A stretch of 64,000 bases of DNA from Neobittarella massiliensis (ex Bilen et al. 2018) (GTDB lineage: Bacteria; Bacillota; Clostridia; Oscillospirales; Ruminococcaceae), in the NCBI RefSeq assembly GCF_900289145.1, contig NZ_OKQO01000002.1, positions 186,001-250,000 of the forward strand. Direction: 5' to 3'. Shown here piece by piece: positions 44,687 to 54,169 of this stretch. Position 1 is the stretch's first letter. The number at the start of each line of letters is the position of its first letter. A program made the position numbers and the translations under genes. Under the pieces are notes generated by a model. It saw only the letters and a program-made list of their open reading frames with translations. It did no database searches and was not told the DNA's origin.

Positions 44687-45647
44687 ACTGCGCACCACCC
44701 CCATGTTGCGGGAACTGGTGCGGGAGACGCGTATGAGCGCCGAGGCGCTGGTGCTGCCGGTATTTATTAAAGAGGGGCAGGATATCAAAGAGGAGATACC
44801 GTCGCTGCCCGGGCAGTACCACTGCAGCCCTGACCGCATCGGCGAAGAGATCGAGCGGGCGCTGCAGTGTGGGGTATCGAAGTTTTTGCTGTTTGGCCTG
44901 CCGGAGCACAAGGATGAAGTGGGCTGCGGCGCCTATGATGATGACGGTGTAGTCCAGCAGGGGCTGCGGGCCATTCGGCGCCAGTTTGGCGACCGCGTGT
45001 ACCTGATCACTGACATCTGTATGTGTGAGTACACCTCGCACGGGCACTGCGGCATACTGAGCGGGCAAACAGTGGACAACGACCAGACACTGCCCTATCT
45101 GGCGCGCATTGCCGTTTCACACGCGCGGGCGGGAGCAGACATGGTGGCCCCCTCGGACATGATGGATGGGCGGGTAGAGGCTATTCGCCGGGCGCTGGAC
45201 GAGGCCGGCTTTGGCCATTTACCCATACTGTCGTACGCGGTGAAATACGCCTCCAGCTTTTACGGACCATTTCGCGATGCGGCTGGCTCAGCTCCCAGCT
45301 TTGGCGACCGCAAGTCGTACCAGATGGACTGCCACAACCGCCGGGAGGCGATCAAAGAGGCGCTGGCCGATGTAAAAGAGGGGGCTGACCTGCTGATGGT
45401 GAAGCCTGCGCTGGCCTATTTGGACGTGATACAGGCGGTAAAGCAGCATACCCATCTGCCACTGGCCGCCTACAGCGTGAGCGGGGAGTATGCCATGACC
45501 AAGGCGGCGGCCGCCGCCGGGCTCATCGACGAATACGGGGTGATGTGTGAGAGCGCGGTGGCGGTATTTCGCGCCGGGGCGGATATCCTCATCACCTATT
45601 ACGCCAGAGAGCTGGCGGGCGCCATACAGAGAGGAGATATTGGCTGA
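44670..45647 (+). CDS. hemB: Porphobilinogen synthase (5-aminolevulinate dehydratase)
   Basis: 325 residues. The zinc-binding Cys triad is seen in DICMCEYTSHGHCGIL near residue 118, and the two active-site lysines in YAVKYASSFYGPFRDAAGS and LLMVKPALAYLDV. This is the zinc-type enzyme. It condenses two 5-aminolevulinates. It overlaps the preceding gene by 17 bp and hemL by 1 bp. Confidence 0.96.
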   Translation: MMRGRRLRTTPMLRELVRETRMSAEALVLPVFIKEGQDIKEEIPSLPGQYHCSPDRIGEEIERALQCGVSKFLLFGLPEHKDEVGCGAYDDDGVVQQGLRAIRRQFGDRVYLITDICMCEYTSHGHCGILSGQTVDNDQTLPYLARIAVSHARAGADMVAPSDMMDGRVEAIRRALDEAGFGHLPILSYAVKYASSFYGPFRDAAGSAPSFGDRKSYQMDCHNRREAIKEALADVKEGADLLMVKPALAYLDVIQAVKQHTHLPLAAYSVSGEYAMTKAAAAAGLIDEYGVMCESAVAVFRAGADILITYYARELAGAIQRGDIG

Positions 45648-46915
45648 TGGGCAGATCGGAAGAGCTATACCAGCGGGCCAGACAGGTGCTGCCCGGCGGG
45701 GTAAACAGCCCGGTGCGGGCCTTTCACGCTGTGGGGGGCGCACCGCGCTTTATGGCCCGGGCGGCCGGCGACCGCATATATGATGTAGATGGCAAGGCCT
45801 ATATCGACTATATCGGGTCGTGGGGGCCGATGATCTTGGGGCACAGCGACCCGGTGATCTTGCGGGCGGTGCAGGAGACCATGAAAAACGGCCTGAGCTT
45901 TGGCGCGGCCACCGAGCTGGAGGTACAGATGGCCGAGCTCATTTGCCAGCTGGTGGAGCCGGTGGAGATGGTGCGCATGGTAAACAGCGGCACCGAGGCG
46001 GTGATGAGTGCGATCCGGCTGGCAAGGGGCTATACCGGCCGCGACAAGATCATAAAATTTGCCGGCTGCTACCACGGTCACTGCGACAGCATGCTGGTAA
46101 AGGCGGGCTCGGGCGCACTGACGACCGGCAATCCCGACAGCAGCGGTGTGACTGCCGGTGCGGCCCAAGATACGCTGCTGGCAAACTATAACGACCTGGA
46201 CTCGGTGGCGGAGCTGTTTGCCAAGAATGCCGGACAGGTGGCGGCGGTGATCGTAGAGCCGGTGGGGGCCAACATGGGTGTAGTGGGGCCGGCTGACGGT
46301 TTTTTGTCCGGGCTGCGGCAGCTGTGCGACCAGTATGGAGCGCTGCTCATCTTTGACGAGGTCATCACCGGTTTTCGCCTGGCGCTGGGCGGCGCTATGG
46401 CCTATTTTGGCGTGGAGGCCGATCTGGTCACCTATGGTAAGATCATCGGCGGCGGGATGCCGGTAGGCGCCTATGCCGGTAAACGCCGGGTGATGGAGTT
46501 CGTTTCGCCGGTGGGCAGCGTGTACCAGGCGGGAACCCTGTCAGGAAACCCGGTGGCTATGGCGGCCGGGCTGGCCACACTGACCCAGCTGCGCGACCGG
46601 CCCCAGATATACGGCGAGATAGAGGAAAAGGCCCGCTATTTGGCCGCGGGTATCCGCCAGTACACCGACTGCCAGGTGAACCAGGTGGGGTCGCTGGTGT
46701 GCGCATTTTTTAGTGACGTGCCGGTGACTGATTACGACACCGCCCGCCAAAGCGACACCACTGCCTATGCCCGCTATTTTCACTTTTTGTTGGACCGCGG
46801 TATCTACATTGCGCCGGCGCAGTTTGAGGCGATGTTTGTGGGCGCCGCTCACACCCAGGAAGACCTTGACCGCACACTGGAAGTTATTAGACAATTTGGA
46901 GGGATACAAGCATGA
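45647..46915 (+). CDS. hemL: Glutamate-1-semialdehyde 2,1-aminomutase
   Basis: 422 residues, class III PLP enzyme. The PLP lysine is in VTYGKIIGGGMPVGAYAGK near residue 265; LPGGVNSPVRAFHAVGG, MVNSGTEAVMSAIRLARG and LLIFDEVITGFR are typical. It makes 5-aminolevulinate from the product of HemA. ATG overlaps the hemB stop, with GAGGAG upstream. Confidence 0.96.
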   Translation: MGRSEELYQRARQVLPGGVNSPVRAFHAVGGAPRFMARAAGDRIYDVDGKAYIDYIGSWGPMILGHSDPVILRAVQETMKNGLSFGAATELEVQMAELICQLVEPVEMVRMVNSGTEAVMSAIRLARGYTGRDKIIKFAGCYHGHCDSMLVKAGSGALTTGNPDSSGVTAGAAQDTLLANYNDLDSVAELFAKNAGQVAAVIVEPVGANMGVVGPADGFLSGLRQLCDQYGALLIFDEVITGFRLALGGAMAYFGVEADLVTYGKIIGGGMPVGAYAGKRRVMEFVSPVGSVYQAGTLSGNPVAMAAGLATLTQLRDRPQIYGEIEEKARYLAAGIRQYTDCQVNQVGSLVCAFFSDVPVTDYDTARQSDTTAYARYFHFLLDRGIYIAPAQFEAMFVGAAHTQEDLDRTLEVIRQFGGIQA

Positions 46916-47277
46916 CCGGAACGCTGATCGTTGCCCACGGAAGCCGTGAAAAGACCACTGAAAAGACTTTTGAGGCCATTATAGAGATGGTGCGGCAGAA
47001 GGTGACTCCTCCGCTGGAGAGCGCCTATATGGAGTTTTCAGAAAAAAATATTGCCACTGGGCTGCAGAGGCTGGTCGACCAAGGGGTGGACCACGTGCGG
47101 GTAGTGCCCTACTTTTTGTTTTCGGGCATCCATATCAAAGAAGATATACCCGGTGAGGTGCAGGCTTTTTGTGACTGTCACCCGGGGGTGACGGTGACCA
47201 TGGGCAAGGCGCTGGGTGAGGACCCGCGCATAGCGGATGTGTTGGCCCAACGGGTAGCGGAGTCGGCCGAGCTGTGA
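46912..47277 (+). CDS. cbiX: Sirohydrochlorin cobaltochelatase, short CbiX type
   Basis: 121 residues, the small (CbiX-S) form that works as a dimer and is regarded as the ancestor of class II chelatases. Metal-binding His residues are in LIVAHGSREKTT and FSGIHIKEDIPGEV. It inserts cobalt into sirohydrochlorin, the committing step of the anaerobic pathway. Start ATG overlaps the hemL stop (ATGA). Confidence 0.9.
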   Translation: MTGTLIVAHGSREKTTEKTFEAIIEMVRQKVTPPLESAYMEFSEKNIATGLQRLVDQGVDHVRVVPYFLFSGIHIKEDIPGEVQAFCDCHPGVTVTMGKALGEDPRIADVLAQRVAESAEL

Positions 47278-48470
47278 GAAAGCTGACGGTTATGGGAGCC
47301 GGCCCGGGGAGCTTGGCACTTTTGACCGGTGAGGTGCGGGCAGCTATGGCACAGACCGACCTGCTGCTGTGCACCCCGCGGCTGCACCGCCAGCTGGGGG
47401 CGCTTGCCGCCAACAGCCGGTCTATGGGGCTGCCGGAGATATTTGCGGCGCTGGATACAGCGCCGGACAGCGCTGACTGGGGCGTGTTGGTATCGGGCGA
47501 TGTGGGCTTTTACAGTTTGGCCGCCTCGCTGCAAAAGCGGTACAAAGACTGCTGGCAGCTGTGCTTTTTACCCGGTATCAGCAGCTTGCAGCTGCTGTGC
47601 GCGCGACTGGGCGTCGATTACCAGGACACCTGTATGCTGAGTGCCCATGGCCGCGGCATGCAGATCGTACCCTGGGCGTGCTATAACCGGCAGGTATTTG
47701 CCCTGACCGGCGGAGTGCTGAGGCCCCAACAGCTGTGTGCCCAGCTGCTGGCAGCCGGCCTGGGGAAGCTGCCGGTGACAGTGGGGGAAGATTTGGCGCT
47801 GCCGAGCGAGCGCATCACCACCGGCACGGCGGCCGAACTGGCTGAGCAGACGTTTGGCGACCTGAGCGTGATGCTGGTACAAAACCCCGATGCCCGCGAC
47901 CCAGCCCGCTGTTTACACGACAGCGACTTTGTGCGTGGGGCGGCCCCCATGACCAAAGAGCCGGTGCGCGCTCTGTGCCTTGCCTATTTAGAGGTGGCAC
48001 CGGGCGACTGTGTATACGACATCGGAGCGGGGACCGGATCGGTGGCGGTATCGGCCGCTTACCGCGCCTGCCGGGGCACTGTGTACGCCCTGGAGCGAGA
48101 CCCGGAGGCGCTGGCGCTGTTGCGGCAAAATATTGCCGCGCTGGGCGCCTACAACGTAGTACCGGTAGATGCCGAGGCACCGGATAAGCTGGCAGTGTTG
48201 CCGCCGCCGGACGCGGTGTTTATCGGCGGCAGCGGCGGAAAGCTGGGTGATATCATCGACCAAGTGCTGCTTAAAAATCCCGCTGCCCGTCTGGTGATCA
48301 CCGCCATTACACTGGAGACGTTACAGAGGGCCATACAGGCACTACAGCGCCACGATATAGAACCGCAGATCACCAGTATTTCTGCGGCCAATGCCAAAAA
48401 AGTGGGGGCGAGCCATATGATGATGGGACAAAACCCGGTGTATATCATAAGTGGCCGAAGCGGGCGATGA
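47274..48470 (+). CDS. Fused cobalt-precorrin-7 C5-methyltransferase / C15-methyltransferase-decarboxylase (CbiE-CbiT, CobL type)
   Basis: 398 residues. Residues 1-200 are CbiE (LTVMGAGPGSLALLTGEV, VLVSGDVGFYSLA); the C-terminal part is CbiT (VYDIGAGTGSVAVSAAYRA, VFIGGSGGKLGDIIDQVL). The product methylates C5 and C15 and removes the acetate side-chain carboxyl on ring C. Start is GTG 47274, overlapping the cbiX stop. Confidence 0.93.
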   Translation: MRKLTVMGAGPGSLALLTGEVRAAMAQTDLLLCTPRLHRQLGALAANSRSMGLPEIFAALDTAPDSADWGVLVSGDVGFYSLAASLQKRYKDCWQLCFLPGISSLQLLCARLGVDYQDTCMLSAHGRGMQIVPWACYNRQVFALTGGVLRPQQLCAQLLAAGLGKLPVTVGEDLALPSERITTGTAAELAEQTFGDLSVMLVQNPDARDPARCLHDSDFVRGAAPMTKEPVRALCLAYLEVAPGDCVYDIGAGTGSVAVSAAYRACRGTVYALERDPEALALLRQNIAALGAYNVVPVDAEAPDKLAVLPPPDAVFIGGSGGKLGDIIDQVLLKNPAARLVITAITLETLQRAIQALQRHDIEPQITSISAANAKKVGASHMMMGQNPVYIISGRSGR

Positions 48471-49852
48471 AAGGCACCTATAACCCGCCCCGGTTGCTGC
48501 TGGCTGCTACCGGCAGCGGGGCGGGAAAGACGACCTGTACCTGTGCGATACTGCGTGCTCTGCAGCGCCGCGGCCTGCGCCTGCACAGTTTTAAATGTGG
48601 GCCCGATTACATAGACCCCATGTTTCACACCAGGGTACTGGGGGTGCCGTCTTACAACCTGGACACGGTGCTCTGTGGGCCGGCAGCGGTGTGTGACCTA
48701 TTGGCGGCCCACGCGGGCGGGTGTGATCTATCGCTGATCGAGGGTGTGATGGGGCTGTATGACGGGCGCAGCATGATGGAAGAGCAGGACTCGACCAACC
48801 AGCTGGCACTGCTGACCGGTACCCCCACGGTACTGGTGGTAGATGTGCGGGGGATGGGGCGCTCTCTGGCCGCGCTAGTAGAGGGATATTTGCGTTTTGC
48901 ACCCAACCAAGTGCAGGGCTTGCTCCTGAGCAGGTGCAAGCCGGCCATGTTTCCGGTATACCGGGAACTGTTGCAGCAGCACTGTGAGATACCCGTTTAC
49001 GGCTATTTACCGCCGGTGCCCCAGGCAGTGCTGGCCAGCCGCCACCTGGGGTTGGTGACAGCTGGAGAGGTAGCCGATCTGCAGCACAAGCTGGATCTGC
49101 TGGCCGATGAGGCCGAGAGCTCGATAGATCTGGAGGGGCTACTGGATCTGGCTAAGACGGGGCGGCCATTTATCGCCGAGCCGCTTTGGCCAGACTTGAC
49201 CAGTACAGCGGCACCGGTGCGGATAGGGCTGGCCTGGGATGCGGCGTTTTGCTTTTTTTATCAGGACAACCTGGACCTGCTGCGCTGCTGTGGGGCACAG
49301 ATCGTCCCTTTTTCTCCTGTAAAGGATAAACACTTGCCAAAAGATCTGGGCGGGTTGATCCTGCCTGGGGGATACCCGGAGATGTACGGGCGGCAGCTTT
49401 CACACAACGAGAGCATGCTGGCCGACTTGCGTCAGGCGGCGGCAGAAGATATGCCCATTTACGCCGAGTGCGGTGGCTTTATGTATCTGCAACAGGCTAT
49501 TACCGACCAGGATGGGGAGCGCTGGCCCATGGCCGGCATCCTGCCGGGCGAGAGCAGTATGGGTCAGAGATTATGCCGCTTTGGCTACCACCAGTTGACA
49601 GCCAAAAGAGATACGCTGCTATTTAAAGCCGGTGAGCAAGTGATGGCCCATGAGTTCCACTATGCCGACAGCAGCTGTAATGGAGATGCCTTTACAGCCA
49701 AAAAGGGCGGGCGCAGTTGGGAGTGTGTTGCTGCCAAGGGACAGATACTCGCCGGTTACCCCCATCTGCACTGGGCGGGAGCGCCCCAGATCGCGCAGCG
49801 TTTTGTCGATGCCTGCCGAGCGTACCGCAAGAACAGAGGGACCACACCGTGA
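48467..49852 (+). CDS. cbiA: Cobyrinate a,c-diamide synthase CbiA
   Basis: 461 residues. The ATP loop LLLAATGSGAGKTTCTCAIL begins near residue 10 and a class I glutaminase domain is C-terminal, with the nucleophile Cys in IYAECGGFMYLQQ and LPGGYPEMYGRQL before it. It amidates the a and c side chains using glutamine and ATP. ATG overlaps the preceding stop (ATGA). Confidence 0.95.
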   Translation: MKGTYNPPRLLLAATGSGAGKTTCTCAILRALQRRGLRLHSFKCGPDYIDPMFHTRVLGVPSYNLDTVLCGPAAVCDLLAAHAGGCDLSLIEGVMGLYDGRSMMEEQDSTNQLALLTGTPTVLVVDVRGMGRSLAALVEGYLRFAPNQVQGLLLSRCKPAMFPVYRELLQQHCEIPVYGYLPPVPQAVLASRHLGLVTAGEVADLQHKLDLLADEAESSIDLEGLLDLAKTGRPFIAEPLWPDLTSTAAPVRIGLAWDAAFCFFYQDNLDLLRCCGAQIVPFSPVKDKHLPKDLGGLILPGGYPEMYGRQLSHNESMLADLRQAAAEDMPIYAECGGFMYLQQAITDQDGERWPMAGILPGESSMGQRLCRFGYHQLTAKRDTLLFKAGEQVMAHEFHYADSSCNGDAFTAKKGGRSWECVAAKGQILAGYPHLHWAGAPQIAQRFVDACRAYRKNRGTTP

Positions 49853-50373
49853 TGGCGCTGCTCTGCGGGCCCTCGGGCAGCGGCAAATCGCTGCTGGCCG
49901 AGACGCTGGCCCAGCGCTGGGGGAAAAACAAGCTGTACGTGGCCACCATGGAGCCGTTTGGCGACGAGGCGGTCCAGCGTATTCGACGTCACCGGCAGCA
50001 GCGGCAACACAAAGGCTTTTTGAGCGTGGACCGCTACACCGATATCGGCGCACTGCATACCCGCGGCTGTGATACGGTGCTGCTGGAATGCATGGGCAAC
50101 CTGCTGGCCAATGAACTCTATGCCCCTGGCGGAGCCGGCGACAGGGCCGATACTTACATTTTGCAGGGGATCACCGCACTGTACGAGCGGTGTACCCACC
50201 TGATCGTGGTGACAAACGAGGTGGGGGCCAGTGCCGACGAGTACAGCAGCGAGACCTGGCACTATATCGAACTGCTGGGGCGCATCAACTGCCTACTGGC
50301 AAGACAGAGCGATCTGGTGGCCGAGGTGATATGTGGGGTGCCGCATTTTTTGAGAGGAGAGGCGCTGTGGTGA
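49852..50373 (+). CDS. cobU: Adenosylcobinamide kinase/guanylyltransferase CobU
   Basis: 173 residues. The P-loop ALLCGPSGSGKSLLAETL opens the protein, followed by LYVATMEPFGDEAVQRIRRH (the guanylylated His region) and LIVVTNEVGASADEYSSETW. It phosphorylates the aminopropanol arm and adds GMP. The EVG segment departs from the usual EVGxGIVP. Start is ATG 49852 or the adjacent GTG 49849, both overlapping the cbiA stop. A second, shorter CobU-like gene lies two genes on. Confidence 0.88.
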   Translation: MALLCGPSGSGKSLLAETLAQRWGKNKLYVATMEPFGDEAVQRIRRHRQQRQHKGFLSVDRYTDIGALHTRGCDTVLLECMGNLLANELYAPGGAGDRADTYILQGITALYERCTHLIVVTNEVGASADEYSSETWHYIELLGRINCLLARQSDLVAEVICGVPHFLRGEALW

Positions 50374-51140
50374 GAGAACTGCTGGGTGGTCTGGCGACCG
50401 CATTTACCATGTATTCGGTGCTGCCTATGCCGCAGGTGCAGTGGAAGAAGAGCACGATGAAGTATGCGATGTGCTTTTTCCCCTTGGTGGGCGGTTGTAT
50501 CGGGGCGGCAGTTTGGGGATGGCTGCAGCTGTGCCGCCACCTGACGCTGGGGGCGATGTTGACGGCGGGGGGAGTGGTATTGCTGCCACTGCTGCTGACC
50601 GGCGGGATCCATTTGGACGGATTTATCGACAGCTGTGATGCGCTGGGTTCACACCTGGAAAAGCAGCGCAAGCTGGAGATACTGAAAGACCCCCATGTAG
50701 GCGCTTTTGGTGTGATCTACTGTGGGGTGCTGCTGCTGGCAAGCTATGCGCTGGCCGGACAGTTTGCCGCCGATACCCGGTGGTGGGTGGTGCTGTGCGC
50801 GGGCTTTGTGCTGTCGCGCAGCATGAGTGCTGCGGCGGTGGTGAGCTTTCCCATGGCCAAAAAAGAGGGGCTGGTGTATCTGTTTTCAGACAGTGCTGAA
50901 AAAAACACGGTGCGCGCTACCAGCTTTTTATATGCGCTGCTGGCGCTGCTGACTATGGCAGCTGTCAACTGGCGGGCGGCAGCGATAGCCGCGGCCGGCT
51001 GTGTGGTGCTGTTTTGGCTGTTTTGGCGGATGTGCATGCGGGAATTTGGCGGGCTTTCGGGCGACTTGGCAGGTTTTTTGCTCTGCGTGACCGAGCTGTG
51101 GCTGCTGGCAGTGGCGGCGCTGGCGGGGTGCTTTTTATGA
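50370..51140 (+). CDS. cobS: Adenosylcobinamide-GDP ribazoletransferase CobS
   Basis: 256 residues with about six membrane segments. The conserved substrate region GGIHLDGFIDSCDALGSH and DPHVGAFGVIYCGVLLL are present, as is the N-terminal FTMYSVLPMPQV. It joins the lower-ligand ribazole phosphate to adenosylcobinamide-GDP at the membrane. Start is GTG 50370, overlapping the cobU stop, with GAGAGGAGAGG upstream. Confidence 0.93.
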   Translation: MRELLGGLATAFTMYSVLPMPQVQWKKSTMKYAMCFFPLVGGCIGAAVWGWLQLCRHLTLGAMLTAGGVVLLPLLLTGGIHLDGFIDSCDALGSHLEKQRKLEILKDPHVGAFGVIYCGVLLLASYALAGQFAADTRWWVVLCAGFVLSRSMSAAAVVSFPMAKKEGLVYLFSDSAEKNTVRATSFLYALLALLTMAAVNWRAAAIAAAGCVVLFWLFWRMCMREFGGLSGDLAGFLLCVTELWLLAVAALAGCFL

Positions 51141-51532
51141 GAGCGCTGATCGTTGGTGCGGCGTATAGCGGCAAGCGCCACTACACTGAACAGCTCGGCT
51201 ACCGGCCCCAGGATATTTTTGACGGCGGGCGGGACGACTGGCGCCAATTAGCTCGGTACCCGGTGTTGGGCGAGCTGCACCTGCTGGTAAAGCGGCTGCT
51301 GGCGGAGGGGATAGAGCCCCGGACAGTGCTGCAGCCCTACCTGCAGAGGGGGGACTGTGTGATCCTCTGCGATGAGGTGGGGGCCGGGGTAGTGCCGATA
51401 GAGGCCGACCGGCGCCGTTGGCGCGAGGAAGTGGGGCGGTTGTGCTGCTGGCTGACCGGCAAACTGCCCCTGGTGGTGCGGCTGTGCTGCGGCATCCCCA
51501 CTGCAGTAAAGGGGGAACTGCCGTGCGTGTAG
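51137..51532 (+). CDS. Short CobU-like protein
   Basis: 131 residues. The C-terminal half reads CDEVGAGVVPIEADRRRWREE and IPTAVKGEL, matching the end of CobU including the EVGxGVVP segment that the longer CobU lacks. The N-terminus has a changed nucleotide loop (IVGAAYSGKRHY), lacking the GxxGxGKS consensus, and the central YVAT/His region is missing. It could be a partner subunit, a regulator or a degenerate copy; the tight overlap with cobS and cobC argues for a retained function. Confidence 0.7.
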   Translation: MRALIVGAAYSGKRHYTEQLGYRPQDIFDGGRDDWRQLARYPVLGELHLLVKRLLAEGIEPRTVLQPYLQRGDCVILCDEVGAGVVPIEADRRRWREEVGRLCCWLTGKLPLVVRLCCGIPTAVKGELPCV

Positions 51533-52107
51533 AGATCGCGCTCATCCGCCACGGGGCGACAGCGGGCAACCGGCGGGGGGCCTACATCGGCTGCACCGAT
51601 GAGCCGCTGTGTGTCGAGAGCACCCGGCAGCTGCAGCTGGATCGACAGCGGGGGCGCTACCCGACGGTAGAGACTGTATTTTGCAGCCCTTTACGGCGGT
51701 GCGTGCAGACCGCCCAGATCGTGTATCCCCAGCGGCAAGCCATGTGTGTAGAGGCGCTGCGGGAATGTGATTTTGGCCAGTTCGAGGGAAAAAGTCACCA
51801 CCAACTCAGCGGACACCCCGCCTATCAGCGGTGGCTGGACAGCGGTGGGCGTACCGCCTTTCCCGGCGGAGAGGATCCCGTGCAGTTTCGGCGGCGGTGT
51901 TGGCGCGGATTTACCGAGCTTTGCGCCGGCCTTTACCGGGATGAGCGGGCCGCAGTAGTTTGCCACGGGGGCACCATTATGGCGGTGCTGGAACAATGCG
52001 GCCGGCCGCGCGGCGATTTTTACCGCTGGCAGGTCAAAAACGGCGGCGGCTACCGCTTTTACTTTGATACCGAGACCCAGATGGCCAGTGAGATACGGCC
52101 GCTGTAG
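51523..52107 (+). CDS. cobC: Histidine phosphatase, alpha-ribazole phosphatase type
   Basis: 194 residues of the phosphoglycerate-mutase-like histidine phosphatase family: phospho-His motif IALIRHGATAGN at the N-terminus, VFCSPLRRCVQTA, ECDFGQFEGKSH and the second His in AVVCHGGTIMAVL. In a cobalamin operon it is expected to dephosphorylate alpha-ribazole-5-phosphate or adenosylcobalamin phosphate. GTG 51523 has GGGGGAA upstream and overlaps the previous gene by 10 bp; longer forms lie within that gene. Confidence 0.88.
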   Translation: MRVEIALIRHGATAGNRRGAYIGCTDEPLCVESTRQLQLDRQRGRYPTVETVFCSPLRRCVQTAQIVYPQRQAMCVEALRECDFGQFEGKSHHQLSGHPAYQRWLDSGGRTAFPGGEDPVQFRRRCWRGFTELCAGLYRDERAAVVCHGGTIMAVLEQCGRPRGDFYRWQVKNGGGYRFYFDTETQMASEIRPL

Positions 52108-52126
52108 ACAATAAGGGGGGAGAGAG

Positions 52127-53092
52127 ATGTCGATACTCATAGCACTGCCGGCGGGATATCTGCTGGACCTGCTGCTGGGGGACCCGCACAGTCTGCCCCA
52201 CCCGGTGCAGTTTATCGGCTTTTTGATCGCCCGCGGGGAAAAGCTGCTGCGGCGGCTGTGGCCACGCCGGGAGTACTTGGCCGGGGCGGTACTCACGGTG
52301 GGGGTGACGGCGATCTCGCTGCTTTTGCCGTGGGGGCTTTTACTGCTGGCCGGCAGCTGGGGCTTTTGGCCTCAGGTGGCGCTGGAGACGGTATTTTGCT
52401 ACCAGATACTGGCCACCAAGTCGCTGGCGACCGAGAGCCGGCGGGTGTATCGGCCACTGGTGCGGGGCGACCTGCCCGGGGCCAGAAAGTACCTGTCGTG
52501 GATCGTGGGGCGAGATACCGAACGCTTGGACGAGGCCCACATTACCCGCGCAGTGATCGAGACCATCGCCGAAAACACCTCGGACGGGGTGGTGGCGCCG
52601 CTTTTTTACCTGGCTATCGGCGGGGCGCCGCTGGGTTTTTTGTACAAGGCCATCAACACCCTGGACTCGATGATCGGCTATAAAAACGACCGCTATTTGC
52701 TGTTTGGGCGCTTTGCCGCCAAGTTGGATGATCTGGCCAACTTTTTGCCGGCTATCTTATCGGCCTGGCTGATGATCGCGGCATCGGCACTGTGCCGGCT
52801 GGACAGTGCCGGCGCCCGGCGCATCTATCGCCGCGACCGCAAAAACCACGCCAGCCCGAACAGCGCCCGCACCGAGGCGGTGGCCGCCGGGGCACTACAG
52901 GTGCAGTTGGCGGGGGATGCCTATTACTTTGGCCGGCTGGTGGCTAAGCCCACCATCGGTGACGATATGCGTCCGGTGACACCGGCGGATATCATCACGG
53001 CGATCCGACTGCTGTACACCACTTCGGCGTTGGCGTTTTTACTGCTGTGGGGGAGCCGGCTGTTGGCGACAGCGGCGATGTTATACTTTTAA
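52127..53092 (+). CDS. cbiB: Adenosylcobinamide-phosphate synthase CbiB
   Basis: 321 residues with four to five membrane segments. YLLDLLLGDPHSLPHPVQFIG at the N-terminus is characteristic; later ENTSDGVVAPLFYLAIGGAP and NSARTEAVAAGALQVQLAG are conserved. It attaches aminopropanol phosphate to adenosylcobyric acid. GGGGGGAGAG precedes the ATG. Confidence 0.94.
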   Translation: MSILIALPAGYLLDLLLGDPHSLPHPVQFIGFLIARGEKLLRRLWPRREYLAGAVLTVGVTAISLLLPWGLLLLAGSWGFWPQVALETVFCYQILATKSLATESRRVYRPLVRGDLPGARKYLSWIVGRDTERLDEAHITRAVIETIAENTSDGVVAPLFYLAIGGAPLGFLYKAINTLDSMIGYKNDRYLLFGRFAAKLDDLANFLPAILSAWLMIAASALCRLDSAGARRIYRRDRKNHASPNSARTEAVAAGALQVQLAGDAYYFGRLVAKPTIGDDMRPVTPADIITAIRLLYTTSALAFLLLWGSRLLATAAMLYF

Positions 53093-53110
53093 AAGAGGGG
53101 ATGGGCTGCG

Positions 53111-54169
53111 GTGCGACCGCTGATACACGGGGGCGATATCTATACGCCCCGAGACACCGAAGAACCGCTGTGTGACTTTTCGGCCAACATAAACCCATTG
53201 GGGATGCCGCCGGAGGTACAGCGGGCCATTGTGGAGCATATACCCGACTATGCCGCCTACCCTGACCCGCTGTGTCGGGACCTGCGTGGGGCGCTGGCGG
53301 ACTATCACCAGCTGGACGCCGCGAACATCGTGTGCGGCAACGGCGCTGCAGACCTGATCTTTCGGCTGGTGCTGGCGCGGCGGCCCCGACGGGCGCTAGT
53401 GCTGGCCCCTACCTTTGCCGAGTACGCCCAGGCTCTGGCGCTGGTGGGCTGTTCGGCAGAGCATTACCCGCTGAAAAGAGCGCGCGATTTTGCCCTGGAT
53501 GAGGGAATACTGGCGGCCATTGAGCCCGGACTGGACATGCTTTTTTTGTGTAACCCCAATAACCCCACCGGTATGCCTGCAGACCCGGCGCTGCTACAGC
53601 AGGTGCTGCAGCGCTGCCGCCGTTGTGGGGTGCTGCTGGTGGTAGATGAGTGCTTTGTGGACTTTATGGCCGAGGAGACGCGCTATTCACTGTGTCCCCA
53701 ACTGCAAAACCAGCCCCAGCTGTGTATTTTGCGGGCCTTTACCAAAATGTATGCTATGGCCGGCGTTCGCCTGGGTTACCTGCTGTGTGGCAGACCGGCG
53801 CTGGCCGAGCAGGTACGGGCCACCGGTCAGCCCTGGAGCGTTTCGACGGTGGCGGCAGTCAGCGGGATAGCGGCGCTCAAATGCCAGCAGCACCGCCGGC
53901 AGACGGTGCTGCTGGTAGAAAAGAACCGGCGGCTTTTGACCGAGGGACTGCGGCGGCTGGGGTTTACCGTATACCCCTCGATGGCAAATTACCTGCTGTT
54001 TAGCGTCGGAGATACGCAGCTGGCTTTCAAGCTGGCGCAGCGGGGCATCCTCATCCGCGACTGCCGCGACTATGAAGGACTGCAGCCGGGGGACTACCGG
54101 GTAGCGGTGCGCGGCGAAAGCGACTGCCGGCGACTGCTGGCTGCATTGCACCAGGAGGTGAAGCGGTGA
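53111..54169 (+). CDS. cobD: Threonine-phosphate decarboxylase CobD
   Basis: 352 residues, class I/II PLP-dependent fold related to histidinol-phosphate aminotransferase. Features are LCDFSANINPLGMPPEVQ, VCGNGAADLIFRLV, FLCNPNNPTGMPAD and the PLP lysine in AFTKMYAMAGVRLGY. It makes (R)-1-aminopropan-2-ol phosphate, the substrate of CbiB encoded upstream. Start is GTG 53111. Confidence 0.93.
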   Translation: MRPLIHGGDIYTPRDTEEPLCDFSANINPLGMPPEVQRAIVEHIPDYAAYPDPLCRDLRGALADYHQLDAANIVCGNGAADLIFRLVLARRPRRALVLAPTFAEYAQALALVGCSAEHYPLKRARDFALDEGILAAIEPGLDMLFLCNPNNPTGMPADPALLQQVLQRCRRCGVLLVVDECFVDFMAEETRYSLCPQLQNQPQLCILRAFTKMYAMAGVRLGYLLCGRPALAEQVRATGQPWSVSTVAAVSGIAALKCQQHRRQTVLLVEKNRRLLTEGLRRLGFTVYPSMANYLLFSVGDTQLAFKLAQRGILIRDCRDYEGLQPGDYRVAVRGESDCRRLLAALHQEVKR

